DNA from: Strigamia acuminata
Lineage: Eukaryota; Arthropoda; Chilopoda; Geophilomorpha; Linotaeniidae
Direction of reading: 5' to 3'
Length of the DNA stretch: 64,000 bases
Assembly (NCBI GenBank): GCA_949358305.1
Contig: CASHSZ010000091.1
Span: 164,001-228,000 of the forward strand
Shown here: in pieces, positions 1-12,900 of the stretch
Layout of the letters: the number at the start of each line of letters is the position of its first letter
How positions within the stretch are numbered: the stretch's first letter is position 1
The notes under the pieces: generated by a model
Told to the model about the DNA's origin: nothing
The model's input: the letters and a program-made list of their open reading frames with translations, nothing else
Database searches by the model: none
Translations under genes and position numbers: made by a program

Positions 1-2259
1 CAAATCATCGGTTGGATGTTTCTAAAACTTACATTGGAGCCTTCTACTAAGGTTTAAACACTATTTCTGAACATTCAGAGACATTGGACTTGTGGTGTTT
101 GTGCTAAGTCAACTGTGATGAGATCAAAAGTCTATTCTCCCAAATCATCGGTTGGATGTTTCTAAAACTTACATTGGAGCCTTCTACTAAGGTTTAAACA
201 CTATTTCCGAACATTCAGAGACATTGGTCTTGTGGTGTTTGTGCTAAGTCAACTGTGAAGTGAAATGAGCTCAAAATTTTTTTTTCAAAGTTTAATGCTT
301 GGGTGTTGCTAAAACTTATATTGAAGGCTTCTACTAAGGTTTAAACACTATTTCTGAACATTCAGAGACATTGGTCTTGTGGTGTTTGTGCTAAGTCAAC
401 TGCGAAGTGAAATGAGCTCAAAATTTTTTTTTCAAAGTTTAATGCTTGGGTGTTGCTAAAACTTATATTGAAGGCTTCTACTAAGGTTTAAACACTATTT
501 CTGAACATTCAGAGACATTGGATTTGTGGTGTTTGTGCTAAGTCAACTGTGATGAGATCAAAAGTCTATTCTCCCAAATCATTGCTTGGATGTTGCTAAA
601 ACTTACATTGAAGGCTTCTACTAAGGTTTAAACACTATTTCTGAACATTCAGAGACATTGGTCTTGTGGTGTTTGTGCTAAGTCAACTGTGATAAGATCA
701 AAAATCTATTCTCCCAAATCATCGGTTAAATGTTTCTAAAACTTACATTGGAGCCTTCTACTAAGGTTTAAACACTATTTCTGAACATTCAGAGACATTG
801 GTCTTGTGGTGTTTGTGCTAAGTCAACTGTGATGAGATCAAAAGTCTATTCTCCCAAATCATCGGTTGGATGTTTCTAAAACTTACATTGGAGCCTTCTA
901 CTAAGGTTTAAACACTATTTCTGAACATTCAGAGACATTGGTCTTGTGGTGTTTGTGCTAAGTCAACTGTGATGAGATCAAAAGTCTATTCTCCCAAATC
1001 ATTGGTTGGATGTTTCTAAAACTTACATTGGAGCCTTCTACTAAGGTTTAAACACTATTTCTGAACATTCAGAGACATTGGTCTTGTGGTGTTTGTGCTA
1101 AGTCAACTGTGATGAGATCAAAAGTCTATTCTCCCAAATCATTGGTTGGATGTTTCTAAAACTTACATTGGAGCCTTCTACTAAGGTTTAAACACTATTT
1201 CTAAACATTCAGAGACATTGGACTTGTGGTGTTTGTGCTAAGTCAACTGCGATGTAAAATGAGCTCAAAATTTTTTTTTCAAAATCTATTGCTTGGGTGT
1301 TGCTAAAACTTAGATTGAAGGCTTCTACTAAGGTTTAAACACTATTTCTGAACATTCAGAGACATTGGTCTTGTGGTGTTTGTGCTAAGTCAACTGTGAT
1401 AAGATCAAAAATCTATTCTCCCAAATCATCGGTTAAATGTTTCTAAAACTTACATTGGAGCCTTCTACTAAGGTTTAAACACTATTTCTGAACATTCAGA
1501 GACATTGGTCTTGTGGTGTTTGTGCTAAGTCAACTGTGATGAGATCAAAAGTCTATTCTCCCAAATCATCGGTTGGATGTTTCTAAAACTTACATTGGAT
1601 CCTTCTACTAAGGTTTAAACACTATTTCTGAACATTCAGAGACATTGGTCTTGTGGTGTTTGTGCTAAGTCAACTGTGATGAGATCAAAAGTCTATTCTC
1701 CCAAATCATTGGTTGGATGTTTCTAAAACTTACATTGGAGCCTTCTACTAAGGTTTAAACACTATTTCTGAACATTCAGAGACATTGGTCTTGTGGTGTT
1801 TGTGCTAAGTCAACTGTGATGAGATCAAAAGTCTATTCTCCCAAATCATTGGTTGGATGTTTCTAAAACTTACATTGGAGCCTTCTACTAAGGTTTAAAC
1901 ACTATTTCTAAACATTCAGAGACATTGGTCTTGTGGTGTTTGTGCTAAGTCAACTGCGATGTGAAATGAGCTCAAAATTTTTTTCTTCAAAATTTAATGC
2001 TTGGGTGTTGCTAAAACTTATATTGAAGGCTTCTACTAAGGTTTAAACACTATTTCTGAACATACAGAGACATTGGACTTGTGGTGTTTGTGCTAAGTAA
2101 CTGTGATGAGATCAAAAGTCTATTCTCCCAAATCATTGCTTGGATGTTGCTAAAACTTACATTGAAGGCTTCTACTAAGGTTTAAACACTATTTCTGAAC
2201 ATTCAGAGACATTGGTCTTGTGGTGTTTGTGCTAAGTCAACTGTGATGAGATCAAAAGT

Positions 2260-4247
2260 CTATTCTCCCAAATCATCGGTTGGATGTTTCTAAAACTTAC
2301 ATTGGAGCCTTCTACTAAGGTTTAAACACTATTTCTGAACATTCAGAGACATTGGTCTTGTGGTGTTTGTGCTAAGTCAACTGTGATGAGATCAAAAGTC
2401 TATTCTCCCAAATCATCGGTTAAATGTTTCTAAAACTTACATTGGAGCCTTCTACTAAGGTTTAAACACTATTTCTGAACATTCAGAGACATTGGTCTTG
2501 TGGTGTTTGTGCTAAGTCAACTGTGATGAGATCAAAAGTCTATTCTCCCAAATCATCGGTTGGATGTTTCTAAAACTTACATTGGAGCCTTCTACTAAGG
2601 TTTAAACACTATTTCTGAACATTCAGAGACATTGGACTTGTGGTGTTTGTGCTAAGTCAACTGCGATGTGAAATGAGCTCAAAATTTTTTTTTCAAAATT
2701 TATTGCTTGGGTGTTGCTAAAACTTAGATTGAAGGCTTCTACTAAGGTTTAAACACTATTTCTGAACATTCAGAGACATTGGTCTTGTGGTGTTTGTGCT
2801 AAGTCAACTGCGATGTGAAATGAGCTCAAAATTTTTTTCTTCAAAATTTAATGCTTGGGTGTTGCTAAAACTTATATTGAAGGCTTCTACTAAGGTTTAA
2901 ACACTATTTCTGAACATACAGAGACATTGGACTTGTGGTGTTTGTGCTAAGTAACTGTGATGAGATCAAAAGTCTATTCTCCCAAATCATTGCTTGGATG
3001 TTGCTAAAACTTACATTGAAGGCTTCTACTAAGGTTTAAACACTATTTCTGAACATTCAGAGACATTGGTCTTGTGGTGTTTGTGCTAAGTCAACTGTGA
3101 TGAGATCAAAAGTCTATTCTCCCAAATCATCGGTTGGATGTTTCTAAAACTTACATTGGAGCCTTCTACTAAGGTTTAAACACTATTTCTGAACATTCAG
3201 AGACATTGGTCTTATGGTGTTTGTGCTAAGTCAACTATGATGAGATCAAAAGTCTATTCTCCCAAATCATCGGTTGAATGTTTCTAAAACTTACATTGGA
3301 GCCTTCTACTAAGGTTTAAACACTATTTCTGAACATTCAGAGACATTGGTCTTGTGGTGTTTGTGCTAAGTCAACTGTGATGAGATCAAAAGTCTATTCT
3401 CCCAAATCATCGGTTGGATGTTTCTAAAACTTACATTGGAGCCTTCTACTAAGGTTTAAACACTATTTCTGAACATTCAGAGACATTGGTCTTGTGGTGT
3501 TTGTGCTAAGTCAACTGTGATGAGATCAAAAGTCTATTCTCCCAAATCATCGGTTGGATGTTTCAAAAACTTACATTGGAGCCTTCTACTAAGGTTTAAA
3601 CACTATTTCTGAACATTCAGAGACATTGGTCTTGTGGTGTTTGTGCTAAGTCAACTGTGATGAGATCAAAAGTCTATTCTCCCAAATCATCGGTTGAATG
3701 TTTCTAAAACTTACATTGGAGCCTTCTACTAAGGTTTAAACACTATTTCTGAACATTCAGAGACATTGGTCTTGTGGTGTTTGTGCTAAGTCAACTGTGA
3801 TGAGATCAAAAGTCTATTCTCCCAAATCATCGGTTGGATGTTTCTAAAACTTACATTGGAGCCTTCTACTAAGGTTTAAACACTATTTCTGAACATTCAG
3901 AGACATTGGTCTTGTGGTGTTTGTGCTAAGTCAACTGCGATGTGAAATAAGCTCAAAATTTTTTTTTCAAAGTTTATTGCTTGGGTGTTGCTAAAACTTA
4001 CATTGAAGGCTTCTACTAAGGTTTAAACACTATTTCTAAACATTCAGAGACATTGGTCTTGTGGTGTTTGTGCTAAGTCAACTGCGATGTGAAATGAGCT
4101 CAAAATTTTTTTTTCAAAATTTAATGCTTGGGTGTTGCTAAAACTTATATTGAAGGCTTCTACTAAGGTTTAAACACTATTTCTGAACATTCAGAGACAT
4201 TGGACTTGTGGTGTTTGTGCTAAGTCAACTGTGATGAGATCAAAAGT
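2260..4247. repeat. Satellite higher-order block, copy 1 (offset 3974 bp)
   Basis: A run of about 14 monomers recurs about 2 kb long at 6234-8221. Markers confirm the register: the CGATGTG start of a B monomer at 2664 and 6638, the private CTTATGG variant at 3211 and 7185, the private AACTATGATG variant just after it in both, and AATAAGCTC B monomers starting at 3938 and 7912. All give offset 3974. One base is missing from GGTTTAAAC near 6577, so the left part is at offset 3975. Edges are approximate, read from where the variant order diverges. Confidence 0.8.
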
Positions 4248-4270
4248 TTATTCTCCCAAATCATTCGTTG

Positions 4271-5828
4271 GATGTTTCTAAAACTTACATTGGAGCCTTC
4301 TACTAAGGTTTAAACACTATTTCTGAACATTCAGAGACATTGGTCTTGTGGTGTTTGTGCTAAGTCAACTGTGATGAGATCAAAAGTCTATTCTCCCAAA
4401 TCATCGGTTAAATGTTATAAAACTTACATTGGAGCCTTCTACTAAGGTTTAAACACTATTTCTGAACATTCAGAGACATTGGTCTTATGGTGTTTGTGCT
4501 AAGTCAACTGTGATGAGATCAAAAGTCTATTCTCCCAAATCATCGGTTGGATGTTTCTAAAACTTACATTGGAGCCTTCTACTAAGGTTTAAACACTATT
4601 TCTGAACATTCAGAGACATTGGTCTTGTGGTGTTTGTGCTAAGTCAACTGTGAAGTGAAATGAGCTCAAAATTTTTTTTTCAAAGTTTAATGCTTGGGTG
4701 TTGCTAAAACTTATATTGAAGGCTTCTACTAAGGTTTAAACACTATTTCTGAACATTCAGAGACATTGGTCTTGTGGTGTTTGTGCTAAGTCAACTGCGA
4801 AGTGAAATGAGCTCAAAATTTTTTTTTCAAAGTTTAATGCTTGGGTGTTGCTAAAACTTATATTGAAGGCTTCTACTAAGGTTTAAACACTATTTCTGAA
4901 CATTCAGAGACATTGGATTTGTGGTGTTTGTGCTAAGTCAACTGTGATGAGATCAAAAGTCTATTCTCCCAAATCATCGGTTGGATGTTTCAAAAACTTA
5001 CATTGGAGCCTTCTACTAAGGTTTAAACACTATTTCTGAACATTCAGAGACATTGGTCTTGTGGTGTTTGTGCTAAGTCAACTGTGATGAGATCAAAAGT
5101 CTATTCTCCCAAATCATCGGTTGAATGTTTCTAAAACTTACATTGGAGCCTTCTACTAAGGTTTAAACACTATTTCTGAACATTCAGAGACATTGGTCTT
5201 GTGGTGTTTGTGCTAAGTCAACTGTGATGAGATCAAAAGTCTATTCTCCCAAATCATCGGTTGGATGTTTCTAAAACTTACATTGGAGCCTTCTACTAAG
5301 GTTTAAACACTATTTCTGAACATTCAGAGACATTGGTCTTGTGGTGTTTGTGCTAAGTCAACTGCGATGTGAAATAAGCTCAAAATTTTTTTTTCAAAGT
5401 TTATTGCTTGGGTGTTGCTAAAACTTACATTGAAGGCTTCTACTAAGGTTTAAACACTATTTCTAAACATTCAGAGACATTGGTCTTGTGGTGTTTGTGC
5501 TAAGTCAACTGCGATGTGAAATGAGCTCAAAATTTTTTTTTCAAAATTTAATGCTTGGGTGTTGCTAAAACTTATATTGAAGGCTTCTACTAAGGTTTAA
5601 ACACTATTTCTGAACATTCAGAGACATTGGACTTGTGGTGTTTGTGCTAAGTCAACTGTGATGAGATCAAAAGTTTATTCTCCCAAATCATTCGTTGGAT
5701 GTTTCTAAAACTTACATTGGAGCCTTCTACTAAGGTTTAAACACTATTTCTGAACATTCAGAGACATTGGTCTTGTGGTGTTTGTGCTAAGTCAACTGTG
5801 ATGAGATCAAAAGTCTATTCTCCCAAAT
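4271..5828. repeat. Satellite higher-order block, copy 1 (offset 4121 bp)
   Basis: A run of about 11 monomers is repeated at about 8392-9949. Markers: the AATGTTATAA variant at 4411 and 8532, the TGAAGTGAAATGAG variant at 4651 and 8772, and AAGTTTATTC at 5671 and 9792, all offset 4121. Inside this area a shorter offset of 1427 bp is also seen (AAGTTTATTC at 4244 and 5671; AATGTTATA at 8532 and 9959; TGAAGTG at 8772 and 10199). This shows nested amplification units. Edges are approximate. Confidence 0.75.
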
Positions 5829-6233
5829 CATCGGTTGGATGTTTCTAAAACTTACATTGGAGCCTTCTACTAAGGTTTAAACACTATTTCTGAACATTCA
5901 GAGACATTGGTCTTGTGGTGTTTGTGCTAAGTCAACTGTGATGAGATCAAAAGTCTATTCTCCCAAATCATCGGTTGGATGTTTCAAAAACTTACATTGG
6001 AGCCTTCTACTAAGGTTTAAACACTATTTCTGAACATTCAGAGACATTGGTCTTGTGGTGTTTGTGCTAAGTCAACTGTGATGAGATCAAAAGTCTATTC
6101 TCCCAAATCATCGGTTGAATGTTTCTAAAACTTACATTGGAGCCTTCTACTAAGGTTTAAACACTATTTCTGAACATTCAGAGACATTGGTCTTGTGGTG
6201 TTTGTGCTAAGTCAACTGTGATGAGATCAAAAG

Positions 6234-8221
6234 TCTATTCTCCCAAATCATCGGTTGGATGTTTCTAAAACTTACATTGGAGCCTTCTACTAAGGTTTAA
6301 ACACTATTTCTGAACATTCAGAGACATTGGTCTTGTGGTGTTTGTGCTAAGTCAACTGTGATGAGATCAAAAGTCTATTCTCCCAAATCATCGGTTAAAT
6401 GTTTCTAAAACTTACATTGGAGCCTTCTACTAAGGTTTAAACACTATTTCTGAACATTCAGAGACATTGGTCTTGTGGTGTTTGTGCTAAGTCAACTGTG
6501 ATGAGATCAAAAGTCTATTCTCCCAAATCATCGGTTGGATGTTTCTAAAACTTACATTGGAGCCTTCTACTAAGGTTAAACACTATTTCTGAACATTCAG
6601 AGACATTGGACTTGTGGTGTTTGTGCTAAGTCAACTGCGATGTGAAATGAGCTCAAAATTTTTTTTTCAAAATTTATTGCTTGGGTGTTGCTAAAACTTA
6701 GATTGAAGGCTTCTACTAAGGTTTAAACACTATTTCTGAACATTCAGAGACATTGGTCTTGTGGTGTTTGTGCTAAGTCAACTGCGATGTGAAATGAGCT
6801 CAAAATTTTTTTCTTCAAAATTTAATGCTTGGGTGTTGCTAAAACTTATATTGAAGGCTTCTACTAAGGTTTAAACACTATTTCTGAACATACAGAGACA
6901 TTGGACTTGTGGTGTTTGTGCTAAGTAACTGTGATGAGATCAAAAGTCTATTCTCCCAAATCATTGCTTGGATGTTGCTAAAACTTACATTGAAGGCTTC
7001 TACTAAGGTTTAAACACTATTTCTGAACATTCAGAGACATTGGTCTTGTGGTGTTTGTGCTAAGTCAACTGTGATGAGATCAAAAGTCTATTCTCCCAAA
7101 TCATCGGTTGGATGTTTCTAAAACTTACATTGGAGCCTTCTACTAAGGTTTAAACACTATTTCTGAACATTCAGAGACATTGGTCTTATGGTGTTTGTGC
7201 TAAGTCAACTATGATGAGATCAAAAGTCTATTCTCCCAAATCATCGGTTGAATGTTTCTAAAACTTACATTGGAGCCTTCTACTAAGGTTTAAACACTAT
7301 TTCTGAACATTCAGAGACATTGGTCTTGTGGTGTTTGTGCTAAGTCAACTGTGATGAGATCAAAAGTCTATTCTCCCAAATCATCGGTTGGATGTTTCTA
7401 AAACTTACATTGGAGCCTTCTACTAAGGTTTAAACACTATTTCTGAACATTCAGAGACATTGGTCTTGTGGTGTTTGTGCTAAGTCAACTGTGATGAGAT
7501 CAAAAGTCTATTCTCCCAAATCATCGGTTGGATGTTTCAAAAACTTACATTGGAGCCTTCTACTAAGGTTTAAACACTATTTCTGAACATTCAGAGACAT
7601 TGGTCTTGTGGTGTTTGTGCTAAGTCAACTGTGATGAGATCAAAAGTCTATTCTCCCAAATCATCGGTTGAATGTTTCTAAAACTTACATTGGAGCCTTC
7701 TACTAAGGTTTAAACACTATTTCTGAACATTCAGAGACATTGGTCTTGTGGTGTTTGTGCTAAGTCAACTGTGATGAGATCAAAAGTCTATTCTCCCAAA
7801 TCATCGGTTGGATGTTTCTAAAACTTACATTGGAGCCTTCTACTAAGGTTTAAACACTATTTCTGAACATTCAGAGACATTGGTCTTGTGGTGTTTGTGC
7901 TAAGTCAACTGCGATGTGAAATAAGCTCAAAATTTTTTTTTCAAAGTTTATTGCTTGGGTGTTGCTAAAACTTACATTGAAGGCTTCTACTAAGGTTTAA
8001 ACACTATTTCTAAACATTCAGAGACATTGGTCTTGTGGTGTTTGTGCTAAGTCAACTGCGATGTGAAATGAGCTCAAAATTTTTTTTTCAAAATTTAATG
8101 CTTGGGTGTTGCTAAAACTTATATTGAAGGCTTCTACTAAGGTTTAAACACTATTTCTGAACATTCAGAGACATTGGACTTGTGGTGTTTGTGCTAAGTC
8201 AACTGTGATGAGATCAAAAGT
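6234..8221. repeat. Satellite higher-order block, copy 2 (of 2260-4247)
   Basis: Second copy of the block at about 2260-4247, sharing the same order of A and B monomers and the same private substitutions. It diverges at about 8221, where this copy has AGTCTATTCTCCC and the first has AGTTTATTCTCCC. A related but more divergent stretch with the same CTTATGG and AACTATGATG variants appears again near 12881, so the block has been copied more than once. Confidence 0.78.
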
Positions 8222-8391
8222 CTATTCTCCCAAATCATCGGTTGGATGTTTCTAAAACTTACATTGGAGCCTTCTACTAAGGTTTAAACACTATTTCTGA
8301 ACATTCAGAGACATTGGTCTTGTGGTGTTTGTGCTAAGTCAACTGCGATGTGAAATAAGCTCAAAATTTTTTTTTCAAAATTTAATGCTTG

Positions 8392-9949
8392 GATGTTTCT
8401 AAAACTTACATTGGAGCCTTCTACTAAGGTTTAAACACTATTTCTGAACATTCAGAGACATTGGTCTTGTGGTGTTTGTGCTAAGTCAACTGTGATGAGA
8501 TCAAAAGTCTATTCTCCCAAATCATCGGTTAAATGTTATAAAACTTACATTGGAGCCTTCTACTAAGGTTTAAACACTATTTCTGAACATTCAGAGACAT
8601 TGGTCTTATGGTGTTTGTGCTAAGTCAACTGTGATGAGATCAAAAGTCTATTCTCCCAAATCATCGGTTGGATGTTTCTAAAACTTACATTGGAGCCTTC
8701 TACTAAGGTTTAAACACTATTTCTGAACATTCAGAGACATTGGTCTTGTGGTGTTTGTGCTAAGTCAACTGTGAAGTGAAATGAGCTCAAAATTTTTTTT
8801 TCAAAGTTTAATGCTTGGGTGTTGCTAAAACTTATATTGAAGGCTTCTACTAAGGTTTAAACACTATTTCTGAACATTCAGAGACATTGGTCTTGTGGTG
8901 TTTGTGCTAAGTCAACTGCGAAGTGAAATGAGCTCAAAATTTTTTTTTCAAAGTTTAATGCTTGGGTGTTGCTAAAACTTATATTGAAGGCTTCTACTAA
9001 GGTTTAAACACTATTTCTGAACATTCAGAGACATTGGATTTGTGGTGTTTGTGCTAAGTCAACTGTGATGAGATCAAAAGTCTATTCTCCCAAATCATCG
9101 GTTGGATGTTTCAAAAACTTACATTGGAGCCTTCTACTAAGGTTTAAACACTATTTCTGAACATTCAGAGACATTGGTCTTGTGGTGTTTGTGCTAAGTC
9201 AACTGTGATGAGATCAAAAGTCTATTCTCCCAAATCATCGGTTGAATGTTTCTAAAACTTACATTGGAGCCTTCTACTAAGGTTTAAACACTATTTCTGA
9301 ACATTCAGAGACATTGGTCTTGTGGTGTTTGTGCTAAGTCAACTGTGATGAGATCAAAAGTCTATTCTCCCAAATCATCGGTTGGATGTTTCTAAAACTT
9401 ACATTGGAGCCTTCTACTAAGGTTTAAACACTATTTCTGAACATTCAGAGACATTGGTCTTGTGGTGTTTGTGCTAAGTCAACTGCGATGTGAAATAAGC
9501 TCAAAATTTTTTTTTCAAAGTTTATTGCTTGGGTGTTGCTAAAACTTACATTGAAGGCTTCTACTAAGGTTTAAACACTATTTCTAAACATTCAGAGACA
9601 TTGGTCTTGTGGTGTTTGTGCTAAGTCAACTGCGATGTGAAATGAGCTCAAAATTTTTTTTTCAAAATTTAATGCTTGGGTGTTGCTAAAACTTATATTG
9701 AAGGCTTCTACTAAGGTTTAAACACTATTTCTGAACATTCAGAGACATTGGACTTGTGGTGTTTGTGCTAAGTCAACTGTGATGAGATCAAAAGTTTATT
9801 CTCCCAAATCATTCGTTGGATGTTTCTAAAACTTACATTGGAGCCTTCTACTAAGGTTTAAACACTATTTCTGAACATTCAGAGACATTGGTCTTGTGGT
9901 GTTTGTGCTAAGTCAACTGTGATGAGATCAAAAGTCTATTCTCCCAAAT
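8392..9949. repeat. Satellite higher-order block, copy 2 (of 4271-5828)
   Basis: Second copy of the 4271-5828 block. Its left edge coincides with a chimeric monomer near 8360-8400: a B-type left part (AATAAGCTC, T-run, AATTTAATGCTTGG) joins an A-type right part (ATGTTTCTAAAACTTACATTGG). This looks like the recombination joint that placed the block here. Confidence 0.72.
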
Positions 9950-12900
9950 CATCGGTTAAATGTTATAAAACTTACATTGGAGCCTTCTACTAAGGTTTAA
10001 ACACTATTTCTGAACATTCAGAGACATTGGTCTTATGGTGTTTGTGCTAAGTCAACTGTGATGAGATCAAAAGTCTATTCTCCCAAATCATCGGTTGGAT
10101 GTTTCTAAAACTTACATTGGAGCCTTCTACTAAGGTTTAAACACTATTTCTGAACATTCAGAGACATTGGTCTTGTGGTGTTTGTGCTAAGTCAACTGTG
10201 AAGTGAAATGAGCTCAAAATTTTTTTTTCAAAGTTTAATGCTTGGGTGTTGCTAAAACTTATATTGAAGGCTTCTACTAAGGTTTAAACACTATTTCTGA
10301 ACATTCAGAGACATTGGTCTTGTGGTGTTTGTGCTAAGTCAACTGCGAAGTGAAATGAGCTCAAAATTTTTTTTTCAAAGTTTAATGCTTGGGTGTTGCT
10401 AAAACTTATATTGAAGGCTTCTACTAAGGTTTAAACACTATTTCTGAACATTCAGAGACATTGGATTTGTGGTGTTTGTGCTAAGTCAACTGTGATGAGA
10501 TCAAAAGTCTATTCTCCCAAATCATTGCTTGGATGTTGCTAAAACTTACATTGAAGGCTTCTACTAAGGTTTAAACACTATTTCTGAACATTCAGAGACA
10601 TTGGTCTTGTGGTGTTTGTGCTAAGTCAACTGTGATAAGATCAAAAATCTATTCTCCCAAATCATCGGTTAAATGTTTCTAAAACTTACATTGGAGCCTT
10701 CTACTAAGGTTTAAACACTATTTCTGAACATTCAGAGACATTGGTCTTGTGGTGTTTGTGCTAAGTCAACTGCGAAGTGAAATGAGCTCAAAATTTTTTT
10801 TTCAAAGTTTAATGCTTGGGTGTTGCTAAAACTTATATTGAAGGCTTCTACTAAGGTTTAAACACTATTTCTGAACATTCAGAGACATTGGATTTGTGGT
10901 GTTTGTGCTAAGTCAACTGTGATGAGATCAAAAGTCTATTCTCCCAAATCATTGCTTGGATGTTGCTAAAACTTACATTGAAGGCTTCTACTAAGGTTTA
11001 AACACTATTTCTGAACATTCAGAGACATTGGTCTTGTGGTGTTTGTGCTAAGTCAACTGTGATAAGATCAAAAATCTATTCTCCCAAATCATCGGTTAAA
11101 TGTTTCTAAAACTTACATTGGAGCCTTCTACTAAGGTTTAAACACTATTTCTGAACATTCAGAGACATTGGTCTTGTGGTGTTTGTGCTAAGTCAACTGT
11201 GATGAGATCAAAAGTCTATTCTCCCAAATCATCGGTTGGATGTTTCTAAAACTTACATTGGAGCCTTCTACTAAGGTTTAAACACTATTTCTGAACATTC
11301 AGAGACATTGGTCTTGTGGTGTTTGTGCTAAGTCAACTGTGATGAGATCAAAAGTCTATTCTCCCAAATCATTGGTTGGATGTTTCTAAAACTTACATTG
11401 GAGCCTTCTACTAAGGTTTAAACACTATTTCTGAACATTCAGAGACATTGGTCTTGTGGTGTTTGTGCTAAGTCAACTGTGATGAGATCAAAAGTCTATT
11501 CTCCCAAATCATTGGTTGGATGTTTCTAAAACTTACATTGGAGCCTTCTACTAAGGTTTAAACACTATTTCTAAACATTCAGAGACATTGGACTTGTGGT
11601 GTTTGTGCTAAGTCAACTGCGATGTGAAATGAGCTCAAAATTTTTTTTTCAAAATTTATTGCTTGGGTGTTGCTAAAACTTAGATTGAAGGCTTCTACTA
11701 AGGTTTAAACACTATTTCTGAACATTCAGAGACATTGGTCTTGTGGTGTTTGTGCTAAGTCAACTGCGATGTGAAATGAGCTCAAAATTTTTTTCTTCAA
11801 AATTTAATGCTTGGGTGTTGCTAAAACTTATATTGAAGGCTTCTACTAAGGTTTAAACACTATTTCTGAACATACAGAGACATTGGACTTGTGGTGTTTG
11901 TGCTAAGTAACTGTGATGAGATCAAAAGTCTATTCTCCCAAATCATTGCTTGGATGTTTCTAAAACTTACATTGGAGCCTTCTACTAAGGTTTAAACACT
12001 ATTTCTGAACATTCAGAGACATTGGTCTTGTGGTGTTTGTGCTAAGTCAACTGTGATGAGATCAAAAGTCTATTCTCCCAAATCATCGGTTAAATGTTTC
12101 TAAAACTTACATTGGAGCCTTCTACTAAGGTTTAAACACTATTTCTGAACATTCAGAGACATTGGTCTTGTGGTGTTTGTGCTAAGTCAACTGTGATGAG
12201 ATCAAAAGTCTATTCTCCCAAATCATCGGTTGGATGTTTCTAAAACTTACATTGGAGCCTTCTACTAAGGTTTAAACACTATTTCTGAACATTCAGAGAC
12301 ATTGGACTTGTGGTGTTTGTGCTAAGTCAACTGCGATGTGAAATGAGCTCAAAATTTTTTTTTCAAAATTTATTGCTTGGGTGTTGCTAAAACTTAGATT
12401 GAAGGCTTCTACTAAGGTTTAAACACTATTTCTGAACATTCAGAGACATTGGTCTTGTGGTGTTTGTGCTAAGTCAACTGCGATGTGAAATGAGCTCAAA
12501 ATTTTTTTCTTCAAAATTTAATGCTTGGGTGTTGCTAAAACTTATATTGAAGGCTTCTACTAAGGTTTAAACACTATTTCTGAACATACAGAGACATTGG
12601 ACTTGTGGTGTTTGTGCTAAGTAACTGTGATGAGATCAAAAGTCTATTCTCCCAAATCATTGCTTGGATGTTGCTAAAACTTACATTGAAGGCTTCTACT
12701 AAGGTTTAAACACTATTTCTGAACATTCAGAGACATTGGTCTTGTGGTGTTTGTGCTAAGTCAACTGTGATGAGATCAAAAGTCTATTCTCCCAAATCAT
12801 CGGTTGGATGTTTCTAAAACTTACATTGGAGCCTTCTACTAAGGTTTAAACACTATTTCTGAACATTCAGAGACATTGGTCTTATGGTGTTTGTGCTAAG

